64,000 nt of DNA from Enterobacter sp. CC120223-11 (GTDB taxonomy: Bacteria; Pseudomonadota; Gammaproteobacteria; Enterobacterales; Enterobacteriaceae), in NCBI RefSeq assembly GCF_900215375.1, contig NZ_OBEF01000003.1:124001-188000 (forward strand), written 5' to 3'. Below the pieces are notes generated by a model, which worked only from the letters and a program-made list of their open reading frames with translations, was not told the DNA's origin and searched no databases. Below, piece by piece: positions 19,446 to 28,875 of the stretch. A program made the position numbers and the translations under genes. The stretch's first letter is position 1. Each line of letters begins with the position of its first letter.

Positions 19446-22295
19446 TTGAAATACCTCGTCTCTTTTCGCACGACTCTGAAAGTCTCCCGCTATCTGTTCC
19501 GGGCGCTGGCGCTGCTCTTCTGGCTGCTGATTGCCTTTGTGTCGGTGTTCTACATCGTCAATGCGCTGCACAGCAAAGAGGCGGAGATTCGCCAGGAGTT
19601 TAATCTCAGCTACGATCAGGCTCAGCGCTACATTCAGCGCACGTCAGACGTAATGAAAGAGCTGAAATACATCGCTGAAAATCGCCTCAGTGCGGAAAAC
19701 GGCGTGCTCTCTTCACGTACTGAGAAAGATGAAACCGAGGTGCCAGAGTTTGAGCCGCTGTTCCAGGATTCTGACTGCGGCGCATTGAGCAATAACTGGC
19801 GTGGCTCGCTGGAGTCGCTGGCGTGGTTTATGCGCTACTGGCGCGACAATTTCTCTGCGGCCTACGATTTGAACCGCGTGTTCCTGATCGGCAGCGACAA
19901 TTTGTGCATGGCAAACTTTGGCCTGCGCGACATGCCAGTTGAGCGTGACCAGGCCCTCAAAACCCTGCATGAGCGCATCGTGAAATACCGCAATGCGCCC
20001 CAGGAAGAGCGCGGCAGCAATCTCTTCTGGATAAGTCAGGGACCGCGTCCGGGCGTGGGTTATTTCTATGCGCTGACGCCGGTTTACCTTGCAAACCGTT
20101 TACAGGCGCTGCTGGGTATCGAACAAACCGTTCGTATGGAAAACTTCTTCACGCCGGGCAACATGCCAATGGGGGTGACCATCCTCGATGACAGCGGCCA
20201 GCCTTTGATTGCGCTCACCGGCGGGGAAAACAAACTGAACATCGATCCGAAATGGATGCTGGAGCGAGCATGGTTTGGCTACACGTCCGGTTTCCGCGAT
20301 CTGGTGCTGAAGAAAAATTTGCCGCCATCTTCCCTGAGTATTGTCTATTCGGTTCCGGTCGATTCGGTGCTTGAACGTATCAGGATGCTTATCCTCAATG
20401 CTGTGCTGTTAAACATTCTGACGGGTGTGGCGCTGTTCACTATGGCGCGGATGTATGAGCGCAGAATCTTCCTGCCGGCAGAAGCTGACGCGCAGCGACT
20501 GGAGGAGCATGAGCAGTTCAACCGTAAAATTGTGGCTTCCGCACCGGTCGGCATCTGTATTCTTCGCACCCTGGATGGCACCAATATACTGAGTAACGAG
20601 CTGGCGCATAACTACCTCAATATGCTCACTCATGAAGACCGCCAGCGCTTGACGCAGATAATCTGCGGCCAGCAGGTGAACTTTGTCGACGTGCTCACCA
20701 GCAACAATACCAATCTGCAAATCAGCTTCGTCCATTCGCGCTATCGTAATGAAAACGTGGCGATATGCGTGCTGGTCGACGTCTCATCGCGCGTGAAGAT
20801 GGAAGAGTCTCTGCAGGAAATGGCCCAGGCCGCCGAGCAGGCTAGCCAGTCCAAATCCATGTTCCTTGCGACGGTGAGCCATGAGCTGCGCACGCCGCTG
20901 TACGGCATCATTGGTAACCTCGATCTGCTGCAGACCAAAGAGCTGCCGAAGGGGGTCGACAGGCTGGTGACGGCGATGAATAACTCGTCGAGCCTGCTGT
21001 TGAAAATCATTAGCGACATTCTCGATTTCTCAAAGATTGAATCAGAACAGCTGAAAATTGAGCCGCGCGAATTTTCTCCACGCGAAGTGATGAGCCACAT
21101 CACCGCCAACTATCTGCCGCTGGTGGTGCGCAAACAGCTGGGGCTTTACTGCTTCGTAGATCCGGACGTACCGCAGCAGCTGGCGGGCGATCCGATGCGT
21201 CTGCAGCAGGTGATTTCCAACCTGCTCAGTAACGCTATCAAATTCACCGATACAGGCTGCATTATTTTGCATCTGCAGCGCGATGAAGATTATCTCAGCA
21301 TCAGCGTGCGCGACACCGGCGTGGGTATTCCGGCCAAAGAAGTGGTGCGCCTGTTTGATCCGTTCTTCCAGGTCGGCACCGGTGTGCAGCGTAATTTCCA
21401 GGGAACAGGGCTTGGGCTGGCTATCTGCGAGAAGCTGATCAACATGATGGACGGCGACATCTCGGTGGATACCGAGCCGGGTATGGGCAGCCAGTTTACT
21501 ATTCGAATTCCGCTGTACGGTGCACAGAATCTGAAGTCAGTGACGGTGGAAAGCCTTGCAGGCAAACGCTGTTGGCTGGCGGTACGCAATGCTTCCCTGG
21601 CCCAGTTTGTCGAATCTCTGCTGATGCGCCACGGTGCTGAAGTGCTGGCCTGGGAGGGGCAGACGCCACAATCAGACGATATGCTCATTACCGATGATGA
21701 GCTGACGCAGCCGTGGAAAGGGCGCGGGGCGATCGTGTTCTGCCGCCGCCATATCGGCATCCCGCTGGAGCGTGCGGCTGGCGAGTGGATCCACAGCGTC
21801 GCGTCACCGCATGAGCTGTTGGCGCTGTTGGGCCGTATATACAGCATCAGCGTCGAGGATGCTGAACGCGGCGGAGATCTGCCGTCGGCAGATAATATCA
21901 CCACTGCAAATGATGACATGATGATTCTGGTGGTGGACGATCATCCGATTAACCGCCGTTTACTGGCCGATCAGCTTGGCTCCCTCGGCTATCAGTGCAA
22001 AACGGCCAATGACGGTGTCGATGCGCTGAATGTCCTGAGTAAGAATCACATTGATATCGTGTTAAGTGATGTGAACATGCCAAATATGGATGGTTACCGT
22101 CTGACGCAGCGTATTCGCCAGCTGGGGCTGACCTTGCCGGTGGTAGGGGTGACAGCAAATGCGTTGGCGGAAGAGAAGCAGCGCTGCCTGGAGTCTGGTA
22201 TGGACAGCTGCCTGTCAAAACCGGTGACGCTGGATGTGATAAGCCAGACGCTGGCGGTTTATGCCGCGCGGGTCAGGAAAAGCAGAGAGGCTTAA
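19446..22295 (+). CDS. rcsC: Hybrid sensor histidine kinase of the Rcs phosphorelay
   Basis: A 949-residue inner-membrane hybrid kinase sensing envelope stress with RcsF/IgaA. TM1 is near residues 20-41, the periplasmic domain spans about 42-310, and TM2 about 312-335. Then come a PAS-like linker, the HisKA domain with phosphoacceptor His in ATVSHELRTP (about 479), the HATPase domain (NLLSNAIKF and GTGLGLAICEKL) and a C-terminal receiver with Asp in IVLSDVNMPNMDG (about 875). The start is TTG, in line with the conserved MKYLVSFRTTL N-terminus. Convergent with rcsDB across a bidirectional terminator. Confidence 0.97.
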   Translation: MKYLVSFRTTLKVSRYLFRALALLFWLLIAFVSVFYIVNALHSKEAEIRQEFNLSYDQAQRYIQRTSDVMKELKYIAENRLSAENGVLSSRTEKDETEVPEFEPLFQDSDCGALSNNWRGSLESLAWFMRYWRDNFSAAYDLNRVFLIGSDNLCMANFGLRDMPVERDQALKTLHERIVKYRNAPQEERGSNLFWISQGPRPGVGYFYALTPVYLANRLQALLGIEQTVRMENFFTPGNMPMGVTILDDSGQPLIALTGGENKLNIDPKWMLERAWFGYTSGFRDLVLKKNLPPSSLSIVYSVPVDSVLERIRMLILNAVLLNILTGVALFTMARMYERRIFLPAEADAQRLEEHEQFNRKIVASAPVGICILRTLDGTNILSNELAHNYLNMLTHEDRQRLTQIICGQQVNFVDVLTSNNTNLQISFVHSRYRNENVAICVLVDVSSRVKMEESLQEMAQAAEQASQSKSMFLATVSHELRTPLYGIIGNLDLLQTKELPKGVDRLVTAMNNSSSLLLKIISDILDFSKIESEQLKIEPREFSPREVMSHITANYLPLVVRKQLGLYCFVDPDVPQQLAGDPMRLQQVISNLLSNAIKFTDTGCIILHLQRDEDYLSISVRDTGVGIPAKEVVRLFDPFFQVGTGVQRNFQGTGLGLAICEKLINMMDGDISVDTEPGMGSQFTIRIPLYGAQNLKSVTVESLAGKRCWLAVRNASLAQFVESLLMRHGAEVLAWEGQTPQSDDMLITDDELTQPWKGRGAIVFCRRHIGIPLERAAGEWIHSVASPHELLALLGRIYSISVEDAERGGDLPSADNITTANDDMMILVVDDHPINRRLLADQLGSLGYQCKTANDGVDALNVLSKNHIDIVLSDVNMPNMDGYRLTQRIRQLGLTLPVVGVTANALAEEKQRCLESGMDSCLSKPVTLDVISQTLAVYAARVRKSREA

Positions 22296-22307
22296 GGCCT
22301 GTAAAAG

Positions 22308-22334
22308 AAAACCCCGGAAGTCCGGGGTTTTTTG
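22308..22334. terminator. Bidirectional terminator between rcsC and rcsB
   Basis: AAAACCCCGG-AAGT-CCGGGGTTTTTT hairpin (stem 22312-22317 with 22322-22327, flanked by A- and T-runs) between convergent rcsC and rcsB. Confidence 0.92.
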
Positions 22335-22361
22335 TGTTTCGCTTCAGCGTAAAAGGTCGTA

Positions 22362-23012
22362 TTAGTCTTTGTCTGCCGGGCTCAGGGTAACGGAAGAGAG
22401 GTAGTTCAGCAGGGCGATATCGTTTTCCACGCCAAGCTTCATCATTGCCGACTTCTTCTGGCTACTGATGGTTTTGATGCTGCGGTTCAGCTTCTTGGCG
22501 ATTTCGGTGACCAGGAAACCCTCTGCGAACAGGCGCAATACTTCACTCTCTTTTGGTGACAGACGTTTGTCGCCGTAGCCGCCCGCGCTGATTTTTTCCA
22601 GCAGGCGGGAAACGCTTTCCGGGGTGAACTTCTTCCCTTTCTGCAAAGCGGCCAGCGCTTTAGGCAGGTCGGTTGGTGCGCCCTGTTTCAGGACAATCCC
22701 TTCAATATCGAGATCCAGAACGGCACTCAGAATCGCCGGGTTATTGTTCATTGTCAGAACGATAATCGACAGGGCCGGGAAATGGCGTTTGATGTATTTA
22801 ATAAGCGTAATACCGTCACCGTACTTGTCTCCGGGCATGGAGAGATCGGTGATCAGCACATGGGCGTCCAGTTTCGGCAGATTATTGATAAGTGCAGTGG
22901 AGTCTTCAAATTCGCCGACGACATTCACCCACTCGATTTGCTCAAGTGATTTGCGAATACCGAACAGTACAATCGGATGATCATCGGCAATAATAACGTT
23001 CATATTGTTCAT
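22362..23012 (-). CDS. rcsB: Response regulator RcsB
   Basis: A 216-residue response regulator. The N-terminal receiver has the acidic pocket (IIADDHP), phosphorylated Asp56 in LITDLSMPGD and the conserved Lys in IVLKQGAPTD. The C-terminal LuxR-type helix-turn-helix is at about 145-208 (LSPKESEVLRLFAEG, LNRSIKTISSQKKSAM). It controls capsule, flagella, osmB/rprA and other genes, with or without RcsA and other partners. Nearly identical to E. coli RcsB. It follows rcsD by 16 bp. Confidence 0.98.
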   Translation of the reverse strand: MNNMNVIIADDHPIVLFGIRKSLEQIEWVNVVGEFEDSTALINNLPKLDAHVLITDLSMPGDKYGDGITLIKYIKRHFPALSIIVLTMNNNPAILSAVLDLDIEGIVLKQGAPTDLPKALAALQKGKKFTPESVSRLLEKISAGGYGDKRLSPKESEVLRLFAEGFLVTEIAKKLNRSIKTISSQKKSAMMKLGVENDIALLNYLSSVTLSPADKD

Positions 23013-23028
23013 GTATTAGGCTACCTTG

Positions 23029-25704
23029 CTACATCAAGCTTTTGACGTAGGCGTCAATGTCGCTGATATATTTCTCTGTGCCGGGCGCATCTTTTTCACG
23101 AATAAGATGCTCCAGCGTTTCACATAACTGCTTGCCGGGTACCAGATTCAGCATGGCAAACACCCCTTTAAGGCGGTGAGCCGTCTGTGCCAGTGCAGCA
23201 AAATCATTTGTCGCTGACTCAGTATACAGCCTCTTAACATCATCCGGAACCGTGTCAACAAACAGCGCATAATAACCGCTGGCATGAAGCTCGGCGTTTT
23301 CATTTACACCCGCGGGTGTTTCCAGTAACTCTCCCTGTGCCAGTTGTTCTTCTATTAACTGCAGCACTGCTTCCTGCATGGCATTACTGATATTGAAATT
23401 GACCCGCAAAAGGCCTGGGCCCATTTTGCGAATACCGGCCTCATCATCGCTTAAAAGCAGGCCAGGCGCAGTAAGATTAGACGGATTATCCGTTAAAAAC
23501 AGATCATATTCTTGACTTGTTAGCCGCTCGTCCGGGGAGATGCAGCTTGCCCCCCAGTTTTCCAGCTGTCTCACCACTACGCTGCGCACCTCATTGGAAG
23601 TGATGTCGATCATCGCAATCACTTCGTCGAGCAGCTTTTCTTCTGACTCCGTCTCCTGCTCACGTGGCGTCATTTTGACGTGCAGGGAGTAGCGTGTGCC
23701 TAAGGATTCTCGTGCTTTGATGTTGAGGTGACCACCGAGCTTCCGCGCCAGCTGATCGCACAGCCAGAAGGTGAGGGCGTTGGCTTTGCCAAACCGGTCT
23801 TCGTGGGTTTCATTCAGGAAAGGGAAATGAAGATTGTCGATTTCGCTGTTGGTGACCCCGTTGCCGGTGTCGAGAATGCGGAAGGTGAGGCGATCTTCTG
23901 CGGATTCATCTTCTGTAACGTCCAGAGTTACCTTGCCGATTTGTGTAGTGATGACGGCATACTGAATCAACATCAGCAGAATACGCTTCAGGGCTTCCCG
24001 ATCGCCATGGCGCTGCTCGCTGGCGGCCAGGTGATTATTAATCAGCAGCTGCAGCCCTTTGCGTTTGATAACTGGCAGGACTTCAGGCACGACTTCATCT
24101 ATCAGGTCCTGAATCGAGAAGAGTGCCGACGTGCCTTTCCAGCCGTCGCCTTCAAGCATGTTAGCCAACTGGATCTCATCGACCAGGCGCACAAGCGTAT
24201 CAGCCTGCTGGGCAAGCTTATGATGATCATCAGTTGGCAGCGCGGCGGCTTCCTCCGCCAAAGTGCGAACCGGTTGTTTAAGCGCCTCACCAATATTCTG
24301 CATAAAAGCGACGCGGCCCAGCTGATTTTTCTCGTACAGGCGCTGGGCCTGTTTGAGCTTTTTGTTCACCAGCACTTCTTTATCCTGATCGCGAATAATG
24401 AAGATCTGGGTTCGCGGTGCCACCTGGCTGCGGAACTGACGGATTTCATAGAGTTCGTTATTGATGGTGGCCTGAATAACGCCCTGATGCTGCTCCGCCA
24501 TGCTGGTAATGTTTTGCAGATTCAGATGCGGCAGCAGGTGATCGGCAATTTTGTTGCTGATCACCGTCCGGTTAGATTCCTGGTCGTGCACCAGCAGCCC
24601 CAGCGGCAGCACAGAGACAATCTCTTCGTTGATGGCTTTCAGTACGCGGAGTTCGGTATTGGCGGCACCCGACGTGCCGGTGTCCGTCTGGCGACGGCCG
24701 GAATAATGGCGAAACGTATTAAGGCCAAACAGCGCCAGCGCCAGCAGGCCGATATTCAGCAGCAGCGGCAGTAAAATATTCTGTAGCGTATCGAGTAGCA
24801 GCGTGCCGAGGGGCACCTGCCAGATGAGTCGCATGCCGGTGGAGTTTACCGAAGAGGCAATCTCAATGCGCGAGCTGTTGAAATTGATCCTCACGCTGTC
24901 GGCGGCTTCTTTATCCTGGCTGCGGAGATTTTTTTGCGTCGGATCCGGTTCGAGGCGGAAACTGTCCAGCGCCATGCCCGGTGGAATCAGGTCGTTAATC
25001 GGTAAATCGAAAGCCACCACGGTCGCCAGATGGCCCGGCTGATTGAAGGTGGTGCGCAGCGTGAAGTAATGACCATTTTGCCAGGCGAGGCGTCGCAGGG
25101 AAGAGAAAGTTTCACGTTCATCCAGGGTATTGGCCTGCTGGAGCATCTCCGCACGACGGGAATCAACGATACTGCCAACGGTGGACTCTTTGAACCCGGC
25201 TGACAAATCTTTCAGCGGCAGCGTGGAGATCAGTATCAGGCTATTGTCCTGGCCGTTGAGATAGTACATCGACCACGGGACGGTTTCCGCGCCCCACAAC
25301 GTATCCAGGTAGCCCGACATCTTCTGTGTCATGTCGAGCGTCGTACCATCATGGGAGCCGAAAATCAGCGCTTCTGTCTTGCGACGCGGTTTTTCCAGGT
25401 AGTAGACATCCTGCTTCAGCCGCGTTTCCTGCAGGCCTTCATTCGCGGAAGGTGCCGTGGCTGACGCGGCGATATTGTCATAGATTTGCCAGGTGGCGTA
25501 GCGCCAGGTATCGATTCGCTTGTGAATCGAATGGGTCATGTCGACAATCTGGTAGCTTTTATCCTTGAGCCAGGCGTTTACCGCGCTCTGGATCATCACG
25601 CCCATGGTCACCAGTAGCACGACGATCAATAAAAGGAAGAAACGGGTAATGCTCCCAGGCATGAGAGAAAACTTGTTGGGAAACGTCGTGTCGGAATGAC
25701 TCAT
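23029..25704 (-). CDS. rcsD: Phosphotransfer intermediate RcsD
   Basis: An 891-residue inner-membrane protein passing phosphate from the RcsC receiver to RcsB. TM1 is near residues 20-42, the periplasmic domain extends to about 305, and TM2 is about 308-328. A degenerate kinase-like region without a usable phosphoacceptor follows, then the C-terminal HPt domain with His in LAQTAHRLKGVFAMLNL (about 842). Length is within one residue of E. coli RcsD. First gene of rcsDB; upstream is the long intergenic region shared with micF and ompC. Confidence 0.97.
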   Translation of the reverse strand: MSHSDTTFPNKFSLMPGSITRFFLLLIVVLLVTMGVMIQSAVNAWLKDKSYQIVDMTHSIHKRIDTWRYATWQIYDNIAASATAPSANEGLQETRLKQDVYYLEKPRRKTEALIFGSHDGTTLDMTQKMSGYLDTLWGAETVPWSMYYLNGQDNSLILISTLPLKDLSAGFKESTVGSIVDSRRAEMLQQANTLDERETFSSLRRLAWQNGHYFTLRTTFNQPGHLATVVAFDLPINDLIPPGMALDSFRLEPDPTQKNLRSQDKEAADSVRINFNSSRIEIASSVNSTGMRLIWQVPLGTLLLDTLQNILLPLLLNIGLLALALFGLNTFRHYSGRRQTDTGTSGAANTELRVLKAINEEIVSVLPLGLLVHDQESNRTVISNKIADHLLPHLNLQNITSMAEQHQGVIQATINNELYEIRQFRSQVAPRTQIFIIRDQDKEVLVNKKLKQAQRLYEKNQLGRVAFMQNIGEALKQPVRTLAEEAAALPTDDHHKLAQQADTLVRLVDEIQLANMLEGDGWKGTSALFSIQDLIDEVVPEVLPVIKRKGLQLLINNHLAASEQRHGDREALKRILLMLIQYAVITTQIGKVTLDVTEDESAEDRLTFRILDTGNGVTNSEIDNLHFPFLNETHEDRFGKANALTFWLCDQLARKLGGHLNIKARESLGTRYSLHVKMTPREQETESEEKLLDEVIAMIDITSNEVRSVVVRQLENWGASCISPDERLTSQEYDLFLTDNPSNLTAPGLLLSDDEAGIRKMGPGLLRVNFNISNAMQEAVLQLIEEQLAQGELLETPAGVNENAELHASGYYALFVDTVPDDVKRLYTESATNDFAALAQTAHRLKGVFAMLNLVPGKQLCETLEHLIREKDAPGTEKYISDIDAYVKSLM

Positions 25705-26090
25705 TAGTGTGTGTAATCCATGATGACTGCACCAAAAAACGCGTTAAAGCCCCGCTTACTGCTTAAGTAAAACCCCGGATAGCGGGTTTCAGCGGTCGAT
25801 TGTCAAGGCAACGCCAGCAGGCAGTATAAAGGGTAATGCGTCAATTTCCACATTCTACCGTCGGTTGGCTGATATCTGAGCAGTCTGCATACTCTGCATA
25901 CAAAGATGTACATTGTTACATTTGCTGTACAAATATTTACGCCTGAAGTCCTGATAATAGCACGAAATAACAAGAGATTATTTAATGCCTAGCCAAGAAA
26001 GGTTTTTTTTCCAGCGGGGATGATTACTTAATAGTCGTTATGATTTCGCGGTGGTAGCACATGGCGATTAATATTGCGTAAAGAAAGGTA
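25705..26090. other. Intergenic region between rcsD and micF
   Basis: No coding sequence is supported. It should hold the rcsD promoter (near 25705-25870) and the sequence downstream of micF. A weak hairpin, AAACCC..CGGGTTT, sits near 25770-25789. The 25900-26040 part is AT-rich with repeated TACA motifs and no recognisable gene. Confidence 0.5.
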
Positions 26091-26183
26091 AAAAAAAACC
26101 GGATGCGAGGCATCCGGTAGAAATACGAGTAAACAGACATTCAGAACTGAATGACGGTAATAAATAAAGTTAATGATGATAGC
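26091..26183 (-). ncRNA. micF: MicF antisense regulatory RNA
   Basis: On the minus strand the sequence begins GCTATCATCATTAACTTT, the conserved 5' end of MicF that pairs with the ompF ribosome-binding region. It ends in an ACCGGATGCC-TC-GCATCCGGT-type hairpin followed by a run of nine T, the rho-independent terminator. The length of about 93 nt and the place divergent from ompC match E. coli. MicF represses ompF (and lrp and others) with Hfq. The open reading frame that covers this stretch is a shadow. Confidence 0.93.
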
Positions 26184-26339
26184 GCTAATTATTTTAGAGA
26201 TCGTCGAGGGTTTTGTTTTGTCATTCGGTGCTATACGAAAGAGGTGTTTTAATTTGCTGATATTCATGTGTTTTTTATTGTTTTTGATTATTGGTGCTAT
26301 ATTTTTTCACATTTTGTGGCATTGAAAAGTTCCCTTATA

Positions 26340-26400
26340 TTTACAAAATGAAACATCTAGTGGGTAAATTGAAACACCTTAAAAGTTCTCGTATCATTTT
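26340..26400 (+). promoter_or_regulatory. OmpR-binding boxes of ompC
   Basis: Three successive 20-bp boxes: 26340-26359 (TTTACAAAATGAAACATCTA), 26360-26380 (GTAAATTGAAACACC core) and 26381-26400 (AAAAGTTCTCGTATCATTTT). The GAAACA core repeats in the first two. The arrangement matches the C1, C2 and C3 OmpR sites of E. coli ompC just upstream of the -35. Confidence 0.85.
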
Positions 26401-26404
26401 CTTG

Positions 26405-26433
26405 TTGGATATTTCTGTATTTTGCAGCACAAT
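26405..26433 (+). promoter_or_regulatory. ompC promoter
   Basis: TTGGAT (26405-26410) and CACAAT (26428-26433) with 17-bp spacing lie directly after the third OmpR box, as in E. coli ompC. The untranslated leader then contains the conserved CATATAACAGAGGGTTAATA segment, which is the MicC target and carries the ribosome-binding site. Confidence 0.75.
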
Positions 26434-26508
26434 GGGTTTGCCGACTGATTAGAAGGTTAATCAGTAAGCAGTGGCATAAAAAAAGGCATATAACAGAGGG
26501 TTAATAAC

Positions 26509-27642
26509 ATGAAAGTTAAAGTACTGTCCCTCCTGGTACCAGCACTGCTGGTAGCGGGCGCAGCAAATGCGGCTGAAATTTATAACAAAGACGGCAACAA
26601 ATTAGATCTGTACGGTAAAGTAGACGGCCTGCACTATTTCTCTGATGACAAAGGCGCAGACGGCGACCAGTCCTACATTCGTTTCGGCTTCAAGGGCGAA
26701 ACTCAGGTTAACGACCAGATTACCGGTTACGGCCAGTGGGAATACAACGTTCAGGCGAACAACGTAGAAGGTTCTGCTGACCAGGCGTGGACCCGTGTTG
26801 GCTTCGCTGGTATCCGTGTTAAAGATGCAGGTTCCTTCGACTACGGTCGTAACTACGGCGTAGTTTACGACGTAACTTCCTGGACCGACGTCCTGCCAGA
26901 ATTCGGCGGCGACACCTACGGTTCTGACAACTTCCTGCAGTCCCGTGCTAACGGCGTTGCAACCTACCGTAACACCGACTTCTTCGGTCTGGTTGATGGC
27001 CTGAACTTTGCTCTGCAGTACCAGGGCAAAAACGGCAGCGTTGATGGCGAAGGCGCAACTCAGAACGGTCGTGGCGCTCTGAAACAGAACGGTGACGGCT
27101 TCGGCGGTTCTATCACTTATGACCTGGGTGAAGGCTTCGGTCTGGGTGCTGCAGTTGCGAGCTCTAAGCGTACATCTGAGCAGAATACAGCTGCATACAT
27201 TGGTGAAGGCGATCGCGCGACCACTTATACCGGTGGCCTGAAATATGATGCGAATAACATCTACCTGGCTACTCAATACACCCAGACTTATAATGCAACT
27301 CGTTTCGGTTCAAAAGTCGGTGTAGACGATAACGGTAATGCAACTGCTGGTGGTTTTGCTAACAAAGCACAGAACTTCGAAGTGGTTGCACAGTACCAGT
27401 TCGACTTCGGTCTGCGTCCATCCATTGCTTACCTGCAGTCCAAAGGTAAAGACCTTGGCAATGGCTACGGCGACCAGGATCTGGTGAAATATGTTGATGT
27501 TGGTGCGACTTACTATTTCAACAAAAACATGTCCACCTATGTTGACTACAAAATCAACCTGCTGGACGAGAACGACTTCACCCGCGCAGCTGGCATCGGT
27601 ACCGATGACATCGTAGCACTGGGTCTGGTTTACCAGTTCTAA
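26509..27642 (+). CDS. ompC: Outer-membrane porin OmpC
   Basis: A 377-residue trimeric general porin with a 21-residue signal peptide (cleavage after ANA before AEIYNKDG). It has a 16-strand barrel pattern, the constriction loop L3 with DVLPEFGGD, and C-terminal LGLVYQF for BAM recognition. It is about ten residues longer than K-12 OmpC, the additions falling in surface loops. Around 27160-27350 the loops use ACA, AAT and AAG codons more than the strongly biased remainder, suggesting loop exchange. Regulated by OmpR, with micF on the opposite strand upstream. Confidence 0.95.
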   Translation: MKVKVLSLLVPALLVAGAANAAEIYNKDGNKLDLYGKVDGLHYFSDDKGADGDQSYIRFGFKGETQVNDQITGYGQWEYNVQANNVEGSADQAWTRVGFAGIRVKDAGSFDYGRNYGVVYDVTSWTDVLPEFGGDTYGSDNFLQSRANGVATYRNTDFFGLVDGLNFALQYQGKNGSVDGEGATQNGRGALKQNGDGFGGSITYDLGEGFGLGAAVASSKRTSEQNTAAYIGEGDRATTYTGGLKYDANNIYLATQYTQTYNATRFGSKVGVDDNGNATAGGFANKAQNFEVVAQYQFDFGLRPSIAYLQSKGKDLGNGYGDQDLVKYVDVGATYYFNKNMSTYVDYKINLLDENDFTRAAGIGTDDIVALGLVYQF

Positions 27643-27659
27643 TCGACTGTTAAGCTGAT

Positions 27660-27688
27660 AAAAAGGGTCCTTCGGGGCCCTTTTTTAT
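27660..27688 (+). terminator. ompC terminator
   Basis: AAAAGGGTCC-TTCG-GGGCCCTTTTTT hairpin 18 bases after the ompC stop, with a UUCG tetraloop and a strong T-run. Confidence 0.92.
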
Positions 27689-27743
27689 TTTTTGTTTAAC
27701 CTTGCTGGTGTACCCTTGCGCGCAAACATGAGGGGCATTACGT

Positions 27744-28799
27744 ATGGATTTCACTTCTTTTCGCGCGGCACTGATCGCCGTCGCTCTTGTTCTTTCCGGC
27801 TGTGATAATGGCACACCGGCCAACACCACTCCTGCTTCGTCCGCAACCGTGCTTGAAGGTAAGACAATGGGCACCTTCTGGCGGGTCAGCGTCATTAATA
27901 TTGATAAAGATAAAGCCTCAGCGCTGCGCGAGAAGGTGCAGGCACAGCTTGATGCTGACGACATGCTCTTGTCGACGTGGAAAAATGATTCGGCCTTAAT
28001 GCGTTTTAACCGTTCAACGAGCACCTCACCATGGCCCGTCAGTGAAGCGATGGCGGATATTGTGACGGAGTCCCTGCGCATAGGCGCCAAAACCGATGGC
28101 GCGATGGACATTACCGTCGGGCCTCTGGTGAATTTATGGGGGTTCGGCCCGGACAAGCAGCCTGTCAAAACCCCGACGCAGGATCAGATTGACGCGGCGA
28201 AAGCACGGACGGGCCTTAAGCATCTGCGCGTGATAAACCAGTCCGGCAGCCAGTACTTACAGAAAGATCTGCCCGATCTCTATGTCGATCTCTCCACCGT
28301 GGGCGAAGGCTATGCCGCCGATCACCTGGCGCGTTTAATGGAACAGGAAGGGGTCTCCCGCTACCTGGTTTCTGTAGGGGGGGCTCTGGTCAGTCGCGGC
28401 ATGAACGCTGAAGGGCAGCCATGGCGCGTGGCTATCCAGAAGCCTACCGATCGGGAAAATGCCGTGCAGGCGATCGTAGACATTAACGGTCACGGCATCA
28501 GCACCTCCGGCAGCTACCGCAACTATTATGAGCTTGATGGCAAACGCATTTCGCACGTTATCGACCCGGTGACAGGCGCGCCGATTCAGCACAAGCTGGT
28601 ATCGGTAACGGTGATCGCCACCACCGCGCTGGAAGCGGACGGCTGGGATACCGGGCTGATGGTGTTAGGGCCGGAGAAAGCCAAAGAAGTGGTGCGTAAG
28701 CAAGGGCTGGCGGTGTACATGATTGTTAAAGACGGCGACGGTTTCAAAACCTGGATGTCGCCACAGTTTGAAACCTTCCTCGTCAGCGGCAGAAATTAA
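27744..28799 (+). CDS. apbE: FAD:protein FMN transferase (lipoprotein)
   Basis: A 351-residue periplasmic flavin transferase that covalently attaches FMN to threonines of Nqr/Rnf-type subunits. The N-terminal lipobox LVLSGC places the lipidated cysteine at residue 20. Family motifs are visible: GKTMGTFWRVS, MDITVGPLVNLWGFGP, LSTVGEGYAADHLA, SVGGALVSRG, the SGSYRNYYELDGKRISHVIDP nucleotide/metal region and LEADGWDTGLMVLG. Length equals E. coli ApbE. It lies between ompC and ada as in E. coli; its stop codon falls inside the probable Ada box. Confidence 0.96.
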   Translation: MDFTSFRAALIAVALVLSGCDNGTPANTTPASSATVLEGKTMGTFWRVSVINIDKDKASALREKVQAQLDADDMLLSTWKNDSALMRFNRSTSTSPWPVSEAMADIVTESLRIGAKTDGAMDITVGPLVNLWGFGPDKQPVKTPTQDQIDAAKARTGLKHLRVINQSGSQYLQKDLPDLYVDLSTVGEGYAADHLARLMEQEGVSRYLVSVGGALVSRGMNAEGQPWRVAIQKPTDRENAVQAIVDINGHGISTSGSYRNYYELDGKRISHVIDPVTGAPIQHKLVSVTVIATTALEADGWDTGLMVLGPEKAKEVVRKQGLAVYMIVKDGDGFKTWMSPQFETFLVSGRN

Positions 28800-28807
28800 A
28801 AAGCAAG
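28794..28807 (+). promoter_or_regulatory. Candidate, altered Ada box upstream of ada
   Basis: AATTAAAAAGCAAG aligns with the E. coli Ada box (AATTAAAGCGCAAG) and lies the same distance, about 70 bp, before the ada start. The AAAGCGCA core is changed to AAAAAGCA, so binding strength is uncertain. It overlaps the apbE stop codon. Confidence 0.5.
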
Positions 28808-28875
28808 AATGGCGGTTTTTTTCACCGCCGTCTGCGCCAGACTCAGGCTAACCTTGTAAGAGAGCCGGAGCAGGT

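Noticed and set aside
26028..26267. 79-codon minus-strand frame in the rcsD-ompC gap
   Set aside because: It covers micF; its sequence is explained by the RNA gene and its terminator.
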